From contig JAJYVK010000076.1 in NCBI GenBank assembly GCA_021792075.1, positions 1 through 7,306 of the forward strand: DNA of 7,306 bases. The letters are read 5' to 3'. The DNA is from Actinomycetes bacterium (GTDB taxonomy: Bacteria > Actinomycetota > Acidimicrobiia > Acidimicrobiales > Acidimicrobiaceae). Below the pieces are notes generated by a model. It saw nothing but the letters and a program-made list of their open reading frames with translations, did not search any database and was not told the DNA's origin. Below, one piece after another: positions 1-5,494 of the stretch. Within the stretch, counting starts at the first letter, position 1, and each line of letters starts with the position of its first letter. A program made the translations under genes and the position numbers.

Positions 1-1056
1 CTCGATGATCTCCCAATAGCGATCCTTGTCTGGGTAGTTAGGAACGCCCTCGTAGAGTACGGATGTGGTTCCGTTGGCAAGCGGACCATAAACGATGTAG
101 CTGTGGCCCGTCACCCAGCCGATGTCGGCGGTGCACCAGTAGACATCGTCTTCTTTGATGTCGAAGACATTTTTATGCGTATAGGATGCGCCGAGAAGAT
201 ATCCACCAGTGGTGTGGACTATGCCCTTTGGCTTTCCGGTGGTTCCCGAGGTGTAAAGTATGTACAACGTGTCCTCGGAGTCGGTCTCTGTGGCCGGGCG
301 CTCTTTTGGCTGATCTTTGATCAGCTCGTGGTAGTAGATGTCCCGGCCCTCTTTCATCGAGATTGCAGTTCCTGTTCTGCGCACCACCACGACGTGTTGG
401 ATTGAAGGGGTGTTTTCAAGTGCGACATCCGCATAGCTCTTCAAGGCGATCTTGTTCCCGTTCCGCCACGATTCGTCGCAGGTTATCAAAACCTTTGCCT
501 CTGCGTCATTTATCCTGTCCATCAGGGCGTCGGAGCTGAACCCGCCGAAAACGACGGAGTGAGGGGCTCCGAGTCGGGCACACGCAAGAAGGGCTATAGG
601 CAGTTCGACTGTCATTCCCATGTAAATGGCAACTCGGTCACCCTTGGAGACTCCGAGTGAGGCCAAGCCATTTGCAAGCTGGCACACCTCCTCGTAGAGC
701 TGGCGATAGGTGACCGTGCGTTCGTCGCCTTGCTCGCCTACGAAGAAGTATGCGACTTTGTCCCCGTTCTTCTCGAGGTGCCTGTCGAGGCAGCTTTCAG
801 TGACGTTGAGCTTTGCGTCGACGAACCATTTGGCAAAAGGCGGATTGGACCAGTCAAGAACCTTTGTCCATTTCTTGCGCCAAAGCAAGCTATCGGCCTG
901 CTTTCCCCAGAAGGTTTCATAGTCCTCGCCGTCTTTGTACACTGAGGCGGAGCTGATGTTAGCTTGCGCTACGAACTCCCTAGATGGAGCGAATGTTCTC
1001 TGCTCATCCATTAGAGCTTCAATGGTGACAGATGGCTCGTTTTGCTCTTGTGCCAT
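1..1056 (-). CDS. acsA: Acetyl-CoA synthetase, N-terminal 352 residues (3' end outside window)
   Basis: AMP-forming acetate:CoA ligase. It converts acetate, ATP and CoA to acetyl-CoA through an acetyl-adenylate, in the cytoplasm. Reading from the ATG at 1056 gives 352 uninterrupted codons to the window edge; the family is usually about 650 residues, so roughly the first half is here. Seen in the translation: an ACS N-terminal segment (about 35-95, with DYETFWGKQA and LLWRKKWTKVLDWS), then the AMP-binding domain from about 97. This carries the adenylate-forming P-loop YTSGTTGKPKG (268-278), WCTADVGWVTGHSY (307-320) and YGPLANGTTSVLYEG (323-337), which are typical of acetyl- rather than longer-chain acyl-CoA synthetases. 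A GGGGGA stretch six bases upstream supports the start. The catalytic Lys and the C-terminal lid domain lie off the window. Propionyl-CoA synthetase is a less likely alternative. The gene is downstream of the phosphatase but separated by 148 bases, so probably has its own promoter. Confidence 0.96.
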   Translation of the reverse strand, partial: MAQEQNEPSVTIEALMDEQRTFAPSREFVAQANISSASVYKDGEDYETFWGKQADSLLWRKKWTKVLDWSNPPFAKWFVDAKLNVTESCLDRHLEKNGDKVAYFFVGEQGDERTVTYRQLYEEVCQLANGLASLGVSKGDRVAIYMGMTVELPIALLACARLGAPHSVVFGGFSSDALMDRINDAEAKVLITCDESWRNGNKIALKSYADVALENTPSIQHVVVVRRTGTAISMKEGRDIYYHELIKDQPKERPATETDSEDTLYILYTSGTTGKPKGIVHTTGGYLLGASYTHKNVFDIKEDDVYWCTADIGWVTGHSYIVYGPLANGTTSVLYEGVPNYPDKDRYWEIIE

Positions 1057-1066
1057 TTGAATCCCC

Positions 1067-1096
1067 CGTATAGCCTTTATGACTCCATGTGTCCAA
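1067..1096 (-). promoter_or_regulatory. Candidate sigma70-type promoter for acsA
   Basis: Read on the minus strand, TTGGAC (1096-1091) and TATACG (1072-1067) are separated by 18 bases and lie just upstream of the acsA ATG at 1056. The boxes are decent matches to -35 and -10. The -10 is so close to the ATG that the transcript would have only a few untranslated bases and would leave out the GGGGG ribosome-binding stretch at 1063-1067. Either the message is nearly leaderless, as is common in actinobacteria, or the true promoter lies further upstream in 1097-1204. This is pattern matching only. Confidence 0.3.
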
Positions 1097-1204
1097 AGCG
1101 TTAACTGAATGTTACTGCATACGGCTAATTAATAAAGGATTGACACAAAAAAACGCGTGTTTAAAAGGGGACAATGGGACAAATTGCGTAATGTACAAGG
1201 GCAT

Positions 1205-2236
1205 CTAGGTGTAGAGAATGTGGGTCTTCCACTCGTCCGTCGACGTCGGGGCATAGGTTTCGTCGAAGTTCAGGTAGTCGATGGCGCCCTCATATTGAGA
1301 GTCGAGGATTTTAAACGCTCGCAGCAATGCCTGCTTGGAAGCGCTCAGATACGGGACAATATCGTCAATGTTTACCTGATGGGATTTGAGTTTCTCTGAA
1401 AGGGCGGCGATTCGAGTTGGCGTTCTGAAGGCGTTGGACAAGAGGAAGTCGCTCATGACCTGCTGCTGGGGAACACTCAAGAGCAGCTGAACAAGTGCTA
1501 CGCTAAGTCCGGTACGATCTTTTCCGGCCGTGCAGTGGACAATCGTGCTCGTTTGAGTTGGCTCGAGCAAAAGCGATACCGTCTGGGCCAGTTCGGAACG
1601 GGATTTCGCCAAGAGATCCTCGTACATCTGTGCCATGTCATCGTTCGTGACCCTTTTGATGGCTTTTGAAAAGATGTGCTCTATCAGCTCGCTCTTGCCG
1701 AGTATCTCGACATCGATAGGGATTTCGATTATCTCGATACCGGAGTCAAGGGGAACCACGGTTTGGGATCTGGCCTTCTCGTCGCTTCTTCGAAGGTCAA
1801 TGATCTTGGAGATGCCCAGCCCCTTTATCACCTCCCAGTCAGAACTGGTGAGCTTTGAGAGATTGTCGGACCTGAAGATCCTTCCAAATCGGAGCTGCAA
1901 GCCTTTTTCGGTAAGGTATCCGCCAATGTCCCTGAAATTTGATGTTCCCTGCAGATCGATCTTGCGCAAACCGATGTAACGGTGACCGTCCTCTGTCTCG
2001 GTTCGAAACAGTGGAATCGGGCCGAAGCTCTTTGGCACTTTGAATGATTGGCCGATCTTTTGAACACCGAGCGGCATCCAGGCATCCCCTCCAAGGCGGC
2101 TCACTTCCAATTTGAACTGAGCGTCGGGGGCCCGTGAGCTCCACTGATCCAGCATTGGCTCAGGGAGCTGGTAGGCGATGAGGTAGCTGTCAGCTCCAGT
2201 CTTTATGGCAACGGGTATGGAATTCAAATCGATCAT
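1205..2236 (-). CDS. PtpB/LipA-like protein tyrosine phosphatase
   Basis: A 343-residue phosphatase of the tyrosine-phosphatase family that includes Mycobacterium PtpB and Listeria LipA (Y_phosphatase3 type). The catalytic P-loop HCTAGKDRTG is at 234-243, with nucleophile Cys235 and phosphate-binding Arg241 in the C-x5-R arrangement. The Lys within the loop (CTAGKDR) marks this branch. Other family blocks are GTSNFRDIGGY (97-107), GRIFRSDNLSKLT (118-130) and IIDLRRSDE (145-153), where the Asp may be the general acid. Residues 1 to about 90 look like a beta-rich accessory domain ahead of the catalytic domain. I see no signal peptide or membrane segment, so it is probably cytoplasmic unless exported by an unusual route. 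Substrates could be phosphotyrosine, phosphoserine or phosphoinositides; the sequence does not decide. The ATG at 2236 is the first possible start in frame after the preceding gene. It follows the last pilus gene by 48 bases on the same strand, so co-transcription is plausible. Confidence 0.93.
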   Translation of the reverse strand: MIDLNSIPVAIKTGADSYLIAYQLPEPMLDQWSSRAPDAQFKLEVSRLGGDAWMPLGVQKIGQSFKVPKSFGPIPLFRTETEDGHRYIGLRKIDLQGTSNFRDIGGYLTEKGLQLRFGRIFRSDNLSKLTSSDWEVIKGLGISKIIDLRRSDEKARSQTVVPLDSGIEIIEIPIDVEILGKSELIEHIFSKAIKRVTNDDMAQMYEDLLAKSRSELAQTVSLLLEPTQTSTIVHCTAGKDRTGLSVALVQLLLSVPQQQVMSDFLLSNAFRTPTRIAALSEKLKSHQVNIDDIVPYLSASKQALLRAFKILDSQYEGAIDYLNFDETYAPTSTDEWKTHILYT

Positions 2237-2237
2237 C

Positions 2238-2252
2238 CTATCTAAAAGATAG
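2238..2252 (-). promoter_or_regulatory. Perfect hairpin touching the phosphatase start codon
   Basis: The plus strand reads ctatct-aaa-agatag, a six-pair perfect stem with a three-base loop. In the transcript it ends one base before the AUG at 2236 and contains the only purine-rich bases near the start (AGAUAGG). The better Shine-Dalgarno-like AGGAG is about 30 bases upstream, too far to serve this AUG directly. The hairpin could limit initiation, or could bring the distant AGGAG closer by shortening the path. The function is inferred; the inverted repeat itself is plain. The stem is AT-rich and would be weak. Confidence 0.4.
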
Positions 2253-2284
2253 TTGGGCGACGGTTCTCCTAGGATCGGGCAGCT

Positions 2285-2755
2285 TTAGCAGCCGGGCGCA
2301 GTCTTCGTGTCCGAGCCGCGCGCGATCGCGCTTGAACTGCTCGAATAGGTGATCTCTGGGCTGATTCCCGGGAAAAGCGTGAAGGGCATTCTTATTTTCT
2401 CGCTGGCTCGGACGCAAACTGCGCCGCCGGAAACCACCACAGATGGGAAGCCGTCGAGGCTTGTGCCTTTTGGCATAGTTGATTGCAGCTGTGCAATAGC
2501 AACATTTGTGGAAGAGGCTTGATCAAGCGAGATGAGCCCGCTCTGGTAAAACTCGCTTGCAGATACCTGCGTGCTGGCTGCAGCTGCTGCCAGGGAGAGC
2601 GATTGGTCGAGGCCGTCCGCTTTGGTTATTCCAGTTCCCAGATCTACGAAGAATCCCGTCAGGTATGCCATGACAACTATGAGAAGAGGCGCCAAAAAGA
2701 TCGCTGATCCGTCGGTGTCTAGAGGTCGCGTCCATCTTGTCAGGAGCCTATGCAT
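2285..2755 (-). CDS. Small TadE/TadG-like pilus protein, Rv3654c-like
   Basis: A 156-residue protein with a short basic N-terminus (MHRLLTRWTR), the block DTDGSAIF at 13-20 and one hydrophobic segment at about 17-38. After this comes LDQSLSLAAAAAS (49-61), which matches the pattern of the small actinobacterial proteins that close Tad loci (Rv3654c type, usually with a GSAT start to the helix and ADxAADLAALAAA after it). The rest is a Ser/Ala-rich extracytoplasmic domain with Cys114 and a C-terminal Cys156. It probably acts as a minor pilin or secretion-associated protein at the membrane. The ATG at 2755 has GAGGGGG seven bases upstream and overlaps the end of the preceding gene by 16 bases, so translation is coupled. 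Family assignment rests on size, topology and position more than on strong identity; a TadG-like label would be equally fair. Confidence 0.72.
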   Translation of the reverse strand: MHRLLTRWTRPLDTDGSAIFLAPLLIVVMAYLTGFFVDLGTGITKADGLDQSLSLAAAAASTQVSASEFYQSGLISLDQASSTNVAIAQLQSTMPKGTSLDGFPSVVVSGGAVCVRASEKIRMPFTLFPGISPEITYSSSSSAIARGSDTKTAPGC

Positions 2756-3189
2756 GTGGCAACCCCCTCAAGGCCCGATGAAAGAGGGTCCATCGGCTCT
2801 CTCTGGCTCGAGGAGAGCTGGACCGCAATCAGGTGGTTCCAGAAGAGGTCAAGCATCTTGTGCTCGGAGATCGTTACCATTCCGCATCGGCCATTCGTGT
2901 CGGCTACCGTGACCGAGGTGTTTTGGGTGGTCAATCCCATCTCCTGAAAAATCGTGGAAAGGTCTGACTGAGCCAGCCGTTGCGGGTCTTTGCTGAAGTT
3001 GCTTCCAACAATGTCCCTTATTGCTGTGTGGGTTGACAGATCGAGCCCAGCTTGGTACCTCTGAGCTTCGACGACGAAGATGGAGAATGCACCCATTGTG
3101 ATGATTGCGGTGGCAACGGCCGCGAATACGAAGAGGTTTTCGAGGACGCCCGCTTCCTCGCGTGACTTGTATCTTTTCGCCGATATCAT
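2740..3189 (-). CDS. TadE-like minor pilin (second of three small pilin-like genes)
   Basis: A 149-residue protein with N-terminus MISAKRYKSREEAGVLENLF, a single hydrophobic helix at about 15-40, and then a soluble domain expected outside the membrane. The acidic-Gly junction EEAG at 11-14 just before the helix is the arrangement of type IV/Flp prepilins and TadE proteins. If processing followed Gly14, Glu17 would be at +3 rather than +5. The distal domain has Cys102 and Cys146, which may form a disulphide. The ATG at 3189 lies three bases after the stop of the tadE-like gene, and its own stop lies inside the next gene. No family is recognised beyond TadE-like topology; its place matches Rv3655c-type genes in other actinobacterial Tad operons. 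Confidence 0.68.
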   Translation of the reverse strand: MISAKRYKSREEAGVLENLFVFAAVATAIITMGAFSIFVVEAQRYQAGLDLSTHTAIRDIVGSNFSKDPQRLAQSDLSTIFQEMGLTTQNTSVTVADTNGRCGMVTISEHKMLDLFWNHLIAVQLSSSQREPMDPLSSGLEGVATCIGS

Positions 3190-3192
3190 CTG

Positions 3193-3585
3193 TCAGCTCT
3201 CGATATGTGATGTTGCGGAGGCGGTGAGGTTGTAGAGCCGAGTACCGAGGTTCGGCCAGAATGTCACCGAATAGTTGCTGAGATGTATCTGAAAATCCAG
3301 CATGTCCCCATTTTTCTCCAAGGAGAATGAAAGGTCGTTTGCATAAGCTGGGAGTAGTGCGGCAATTCGGCCTTCCACCTGGTTTAGGGAGTTTTGACTT
3401 TGTAGAGCGCCAGCTGTGCCAAGCCTGCGAGCCGAGTCCGTTGCCAACGCGTTGAGTCTCTGCTCGACAAGCACAATCTTGGTCAAGTTTGCAGCGGCCA
3501 CCAGAAACGCGACGACGAAGATCAGGCCTACAAGTGAGCTGATCATGCCGCTTCCTTGTTCGGATTCGGTTCGCAGGGAGGCCAT
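3193..3585 (-). CDS. tadE: TadE-like pilus assembly protein
   Basis: A 130-residue pseudopilin. Residues 1-12 carry ESEQGSG, the charged-Gly junction before the membrane helix at about 13-36, followed by the amphipathic stretch VEQRLNALATDSARRLG (40-56). This is a good match to the TadE pattern, where the helix leads into a Gln/Asp/Ala-rich stretch ending in Arg-Arg. The remaining 75 residues form a predicted extracytoplasmic domain without cysteines. TadE proteins act with the platform as minor pilins needed for Flp assembly. The ATG at 3585 was chosen because it lies two bases after the pilin stop and gives a normal N-terminus. The open frame extends further upstream, but that extension overlaps the pilin and reads as an out-of-frame shadow. 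The usual helix Glu is replaced (GMISSLVG), so a prepilin peptidase may not process it in the standard way. Confidence 0.78.
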   Translation of the reverse strand: MASLRTESEQGSGMISSLVGLIFVVAFLVAAANLTKIVLVEQRLNALATDSARRLGTAGALQSQNSLNQVEGRIAALLPAYANDLSFSLEKNGDMLDFQIHLSNYSVTFWPNLGTRLYNLTASATSHIES

Positions 3586-3587
3586 CT

Positions 3588-3803
3588 CTAGTTTCCGAGC
3601 TGGGAGATCTGCGAGGTGACCATAGATGTGGCGGTGTCCATAGTGTTTCTGAATGCGAACCACATTGCGACACCGAGCGCGGAGAAGATGACAACCGCAA
3701 CAGCAGACGAGACGACCCCTTCCCCTTTTTCGTCCATTGGTTGATGTAGATGATTCAATAGCATCGAAAGTGTGGAAAAGGCGTAACAAAAGATAGAACT
3801 CAT
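3588..3803 (-). CDS. Flp-like small pilin (major pilin candidate)
   Basis: A 71-residue protein in the position of the Flp/DUF4244 pilin in actinobacterial Tad operons, between tadC and tadE. It has a leader of about 27-29 residues, the junction DEKGEG (24-29), a hydrophobic helix at about 30-51 and a short Ser/Thr/Gln-rich tail (53-71). Length and layout fit Flp pilins, which polymerise through the N-terminal helix after cleavage at the Gly. Flp and DUF4244 pilins normally have G-x4-E-Y (or TTAEY). Here the residues after Gly27 or Gly29 are EGVVSS or VVSSAV, with no Glu+5 or Tyr+6. The ATG at 3803 has AAGGA five bases upstream; the internal Met23 has no such site, so the longer form is preferred. 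The gene has its own 44-base leader after tadC, in keeping with higher expression than its neighbours. The role is inferred from position and topology. Confidence 0.7.
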   Translation of the reverse strand: MSSIFCYAFSTLSMLLNHLHQPMDEKGEGVVSSAVAVVIFSALGVAMWFAFRNTMDTATSMVTSQISQLGN

Positions 3804-3847
3804 GGTTTTCCTTATTTTGATGATTTTGCAGTTTCGGGGGAATGAGG

Positions 3848-4576
3848 TCAGTTGAGCAGCGAGTGGAGTGTTGCCTCAAGAGGGATGGCTATGAAGATCA
3901 TCCCTGGTACGAGCACTGCGATCGTCACCGGGATCCAGACCAGCTGATTGCGGCGCTCTATCTCGGCGATCAGGGAGAAACGTTGCTCTTTCCTGAGCTG
4001 GCTGATCAGTGCTGACAGAAGAGCCAAAGTCTCCGAAGTGGTTGTCTTGGCGAGAAAAAGATCTGTCAGACGTCGTTTCGATTCCGTGTCGAACTCTTCG
4101 AGCCAAAACGAGGCGGCAGTCTCCAGGTCCAAGCCTGAGCGGAGCAGATTCTGCAGCTGGGCTACGTCCGGATTGGTCACCCCTTCAGCGTTTGCTAGTG
4201 CGGCGTTCAAAGAGTTGCCGTTTACCAGTTTGAGATGTACCTGCTCTAGCAGGCTCACCACTGCAAGGTTTACCTCGCTGGTGCGGCGCTGTCTGCGACG
4301 ATTCGACACCAAGTGTTCCACCAACCAAGCCAATGCTGCGCTTGAAGCGGCACCAAGTGCGCCAACCGGAATAGGTGCTTCGCCAGGGAAGAGCACGATT
4401 GCGGCGGCAGCTCCCAGCAGTGCCGCAACGGCCTTTACAACCGGCCTTTTGGGCATCGATGTCAGTCCGCCCCTGGTTCGTTTCTGCCACAGGGAGATCC
4501 CGTTGCCGAAGGGGGCAACAAGAAGCATTCCCGCGACCCCCGACAGGCATGTCAGAGCAAGGCTGAGATCGGTCAT
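3848..4576 (-). CDS. tadC: TadC-like inner-membrane platform protein
   Basis: A 242-residue membrane protein, one of the paired type II/IV secretion F-like platform proteins on which the TadA ATPase acts. Hydrophobic segments lie at about 5-21, 48-64, 70-90 and 212-233. Between the last two is a cytoplasmic F domain (about 95-210) with SLLEQVHLKLVNGNSLNAALA (108-128), the amphipathic T2SSF block, and LISQLRKEQRFSLIAEIERRN (190-210) leading into the final helix, a layout typical of TadB/TadC. The start was set at ATG 4576 although the frame is open to 4669. The ATG forms an ATGA overlap with the tadB stop at 4573, which implies translational coupling, and the extra upstream residues are polar and unlike the family. 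At this length it is short for a full TadC, but normal for actinobacterial versions. Confidence 0.86.
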   Translation of the reverse strand: MTDLSLALTCLSGVAGMLLVAPFGNGISLWQKRTRGGLTSMPKRPVVKAVAALLGAAAAIVLFPGEAPIPVGALGAASSAALAWLVEHLVSNRRRQRRTSEVNLAVVSLLEQVHLKLVNGNSLNAALANAEGVTNPDVAQLQNLLRSGLDLETAASFWLEEFDTESKRRLTDLFLAKTTTSETLALLSALISQLRKEQRFSLIAEIERRNQLVWIPVTIAVLVPGMIFIAIPLEATLHSLLN

Positions 4577-5490
4577 GGCTGTGTCGCGTCTTCGTTTTTG
4601 AGGCCGTGCGGGGATCTGACAGGCCAGGTGGTGGGGAAAGCCATCAATCTGCTTGACCAATTCCAGCACAGGGTCAAGACGAGAAGAGCCGCCAAAATCT
4701 GCACAAGTGAAACCGGCCTTAGAAATGGTTCAACCGATCCGGCAAACGAGATCCCAACGAGGGCCATCCCCAGTGGGATGATCAAGATGAATGCTCTGGC
4801 GGTTCTGACTCCGGCTAGTCGCGAACTCGTCTCCTGTTTGAGTTCATTCCTTGAGCGTACGGTAGCCGAAATCATAGACAGCTGATTCTCGGTCTGTGAG
4901 CTTGTAGAGCCGAGCGTGTCAAGCAATGCTGCACAGACGTAGTTCGTAACTTCTTCGTCTTTTCCCATCTGCCAAATTGTCTCCAGAGATTTTCTCAGAT
5001 CTCCTGAGTTCTCAAACTCCCGTCGGCCGTGGCGGAGGAGATCTTCGAGGAATGAAGCGCCGGCAACCTGGCCTTCGAATATCACGAAGGGGAGAGAGCG
5101 GGAGGTGGTAAGCATCTTGGCCCGCGTCCTCTCTAGATAGCCAGGCCAGGATGCTGCCAACTCTCTCTGCCTGCACTTGGAGATCTGCCCGGCTCGCAGA
5201 AACAGGACTGCGGCCGAGAGTAATCCAAGACCGGCGGAGATACGCCACCCGAGTCCGCTTAGCCAAGAACACCCGGTTGAAATCCCAGAAAAGGCAAGCA
5301 GCAGCTTCAATTCCGGCCTGCGATAGTCGGTGCCGACCGCAATGTTGTAGATCCCGCTCAAGGTCTCCCGGCTTTCCCGGGCGAGCCGTGAATGTATTGT
5401 TTTGTTGCTTTTTGGCCGGTCTCTCCAAATCGGAACAACGGTCGGACCGAGGAGGACAGTGCCAATGATAGCGAGGAGAAGCGACCTCAA
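4573..5490 (-). CDS. tadB: TadB-like inner-membrane platform protein
   Basis: A 305-residue partner of TadC in the pilus assembly platform. It has an N-terminal helix (3-20), a central hydrophobic pair (about 62-99), a cytoplasmic T2SSF domain at about 112-230 (ASWPGYLERTRAKMLTTSRSLPFVIFEG region, 113-140) and two C-terminal helices (about 232-250 and 260-279). The 26-residue polar tail ends inside the tadC start. It starts with TTG at 5490, supported by GAGGTGAGG just upstream, which overlaps the end of tadA. The tadA stop is four bases from this start, so the two are coupled. The T2SSF sequence is divergent compared with proteobacterial TadB, so the TadB name rests on order (ATPase, then TadB, then TadC) as well as on topology. 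Confidence 0.84.
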   Translation of the reverse strand: MRSLLLAIIGTVLLGPTVVPIWRDRPKSNKTIHSRLARESRETLSGIYNIAVGTDYRRPELKLLLAFSGISTGCSWLSGLGWRISAGLGLLSAAVLFLRAGQISKCRQRELAASWPGYLERTRAKMLTTSRSLPFVIFEGQVAGASFLEDLLRHGRREFENSGDLRKSLETIWQMGKDEEVTNYVCAALLDTLGSTSSQTENQLSMISATVRSRNELKQETSSRLAGVRTARAFILIIPLGMALVGISFAGSVEPFLRPVSLVQILAALLVLTLCWNWSSRLMAFPTTWPVRSPHGLKNEDATQP

Positions 5491-5494
5491 ATCC

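Noticed and set aside
103..405. A 100-codon plus-strand frame near the left edge
   Set aside because: It is antisense to the acetyl-CoA synthetase, whose translation carries unmistakable motifs.
1147..1162. Intrinsic terminator after the phosphatase (stem AAAC/GTTT followed by seven T on the minus strand)
   Set aside because: The stem has only four mostly A-T pairs; too weak to call, although the T-run is real.
2849..3700. A 283-codon minus-strand open frame across the tadE-like genes
   Set aside because: Arg/Ser/Pro/His-rich, no recognisable motif, and it overlaps three coupled genes with good topology in other frames; a shadow.
3586..3879. Upstream extension of the tadE-like frame (98 extra residues)
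   Set aside because: It covers the pilin gene in another frame and has Arg/Cys/His-rich, non-natural composition; ATG 3585 gives a normal TadE N-terminus.
3948..4601. A 217-codon plus-strand frame opposite tadC and the end of tadB
   Set aside because: Ser/Arg-rich antisense of the platform genes without motifs; the minus strand reading has membrane helices and coupled starts.
4577..4669. 31-residue N-terminal extension of tadC
   Set aside because: Polar, basic and unlike the family; the ATG at 4576 overlaps the tadB stop as ATGA and begins with a membrane helix.
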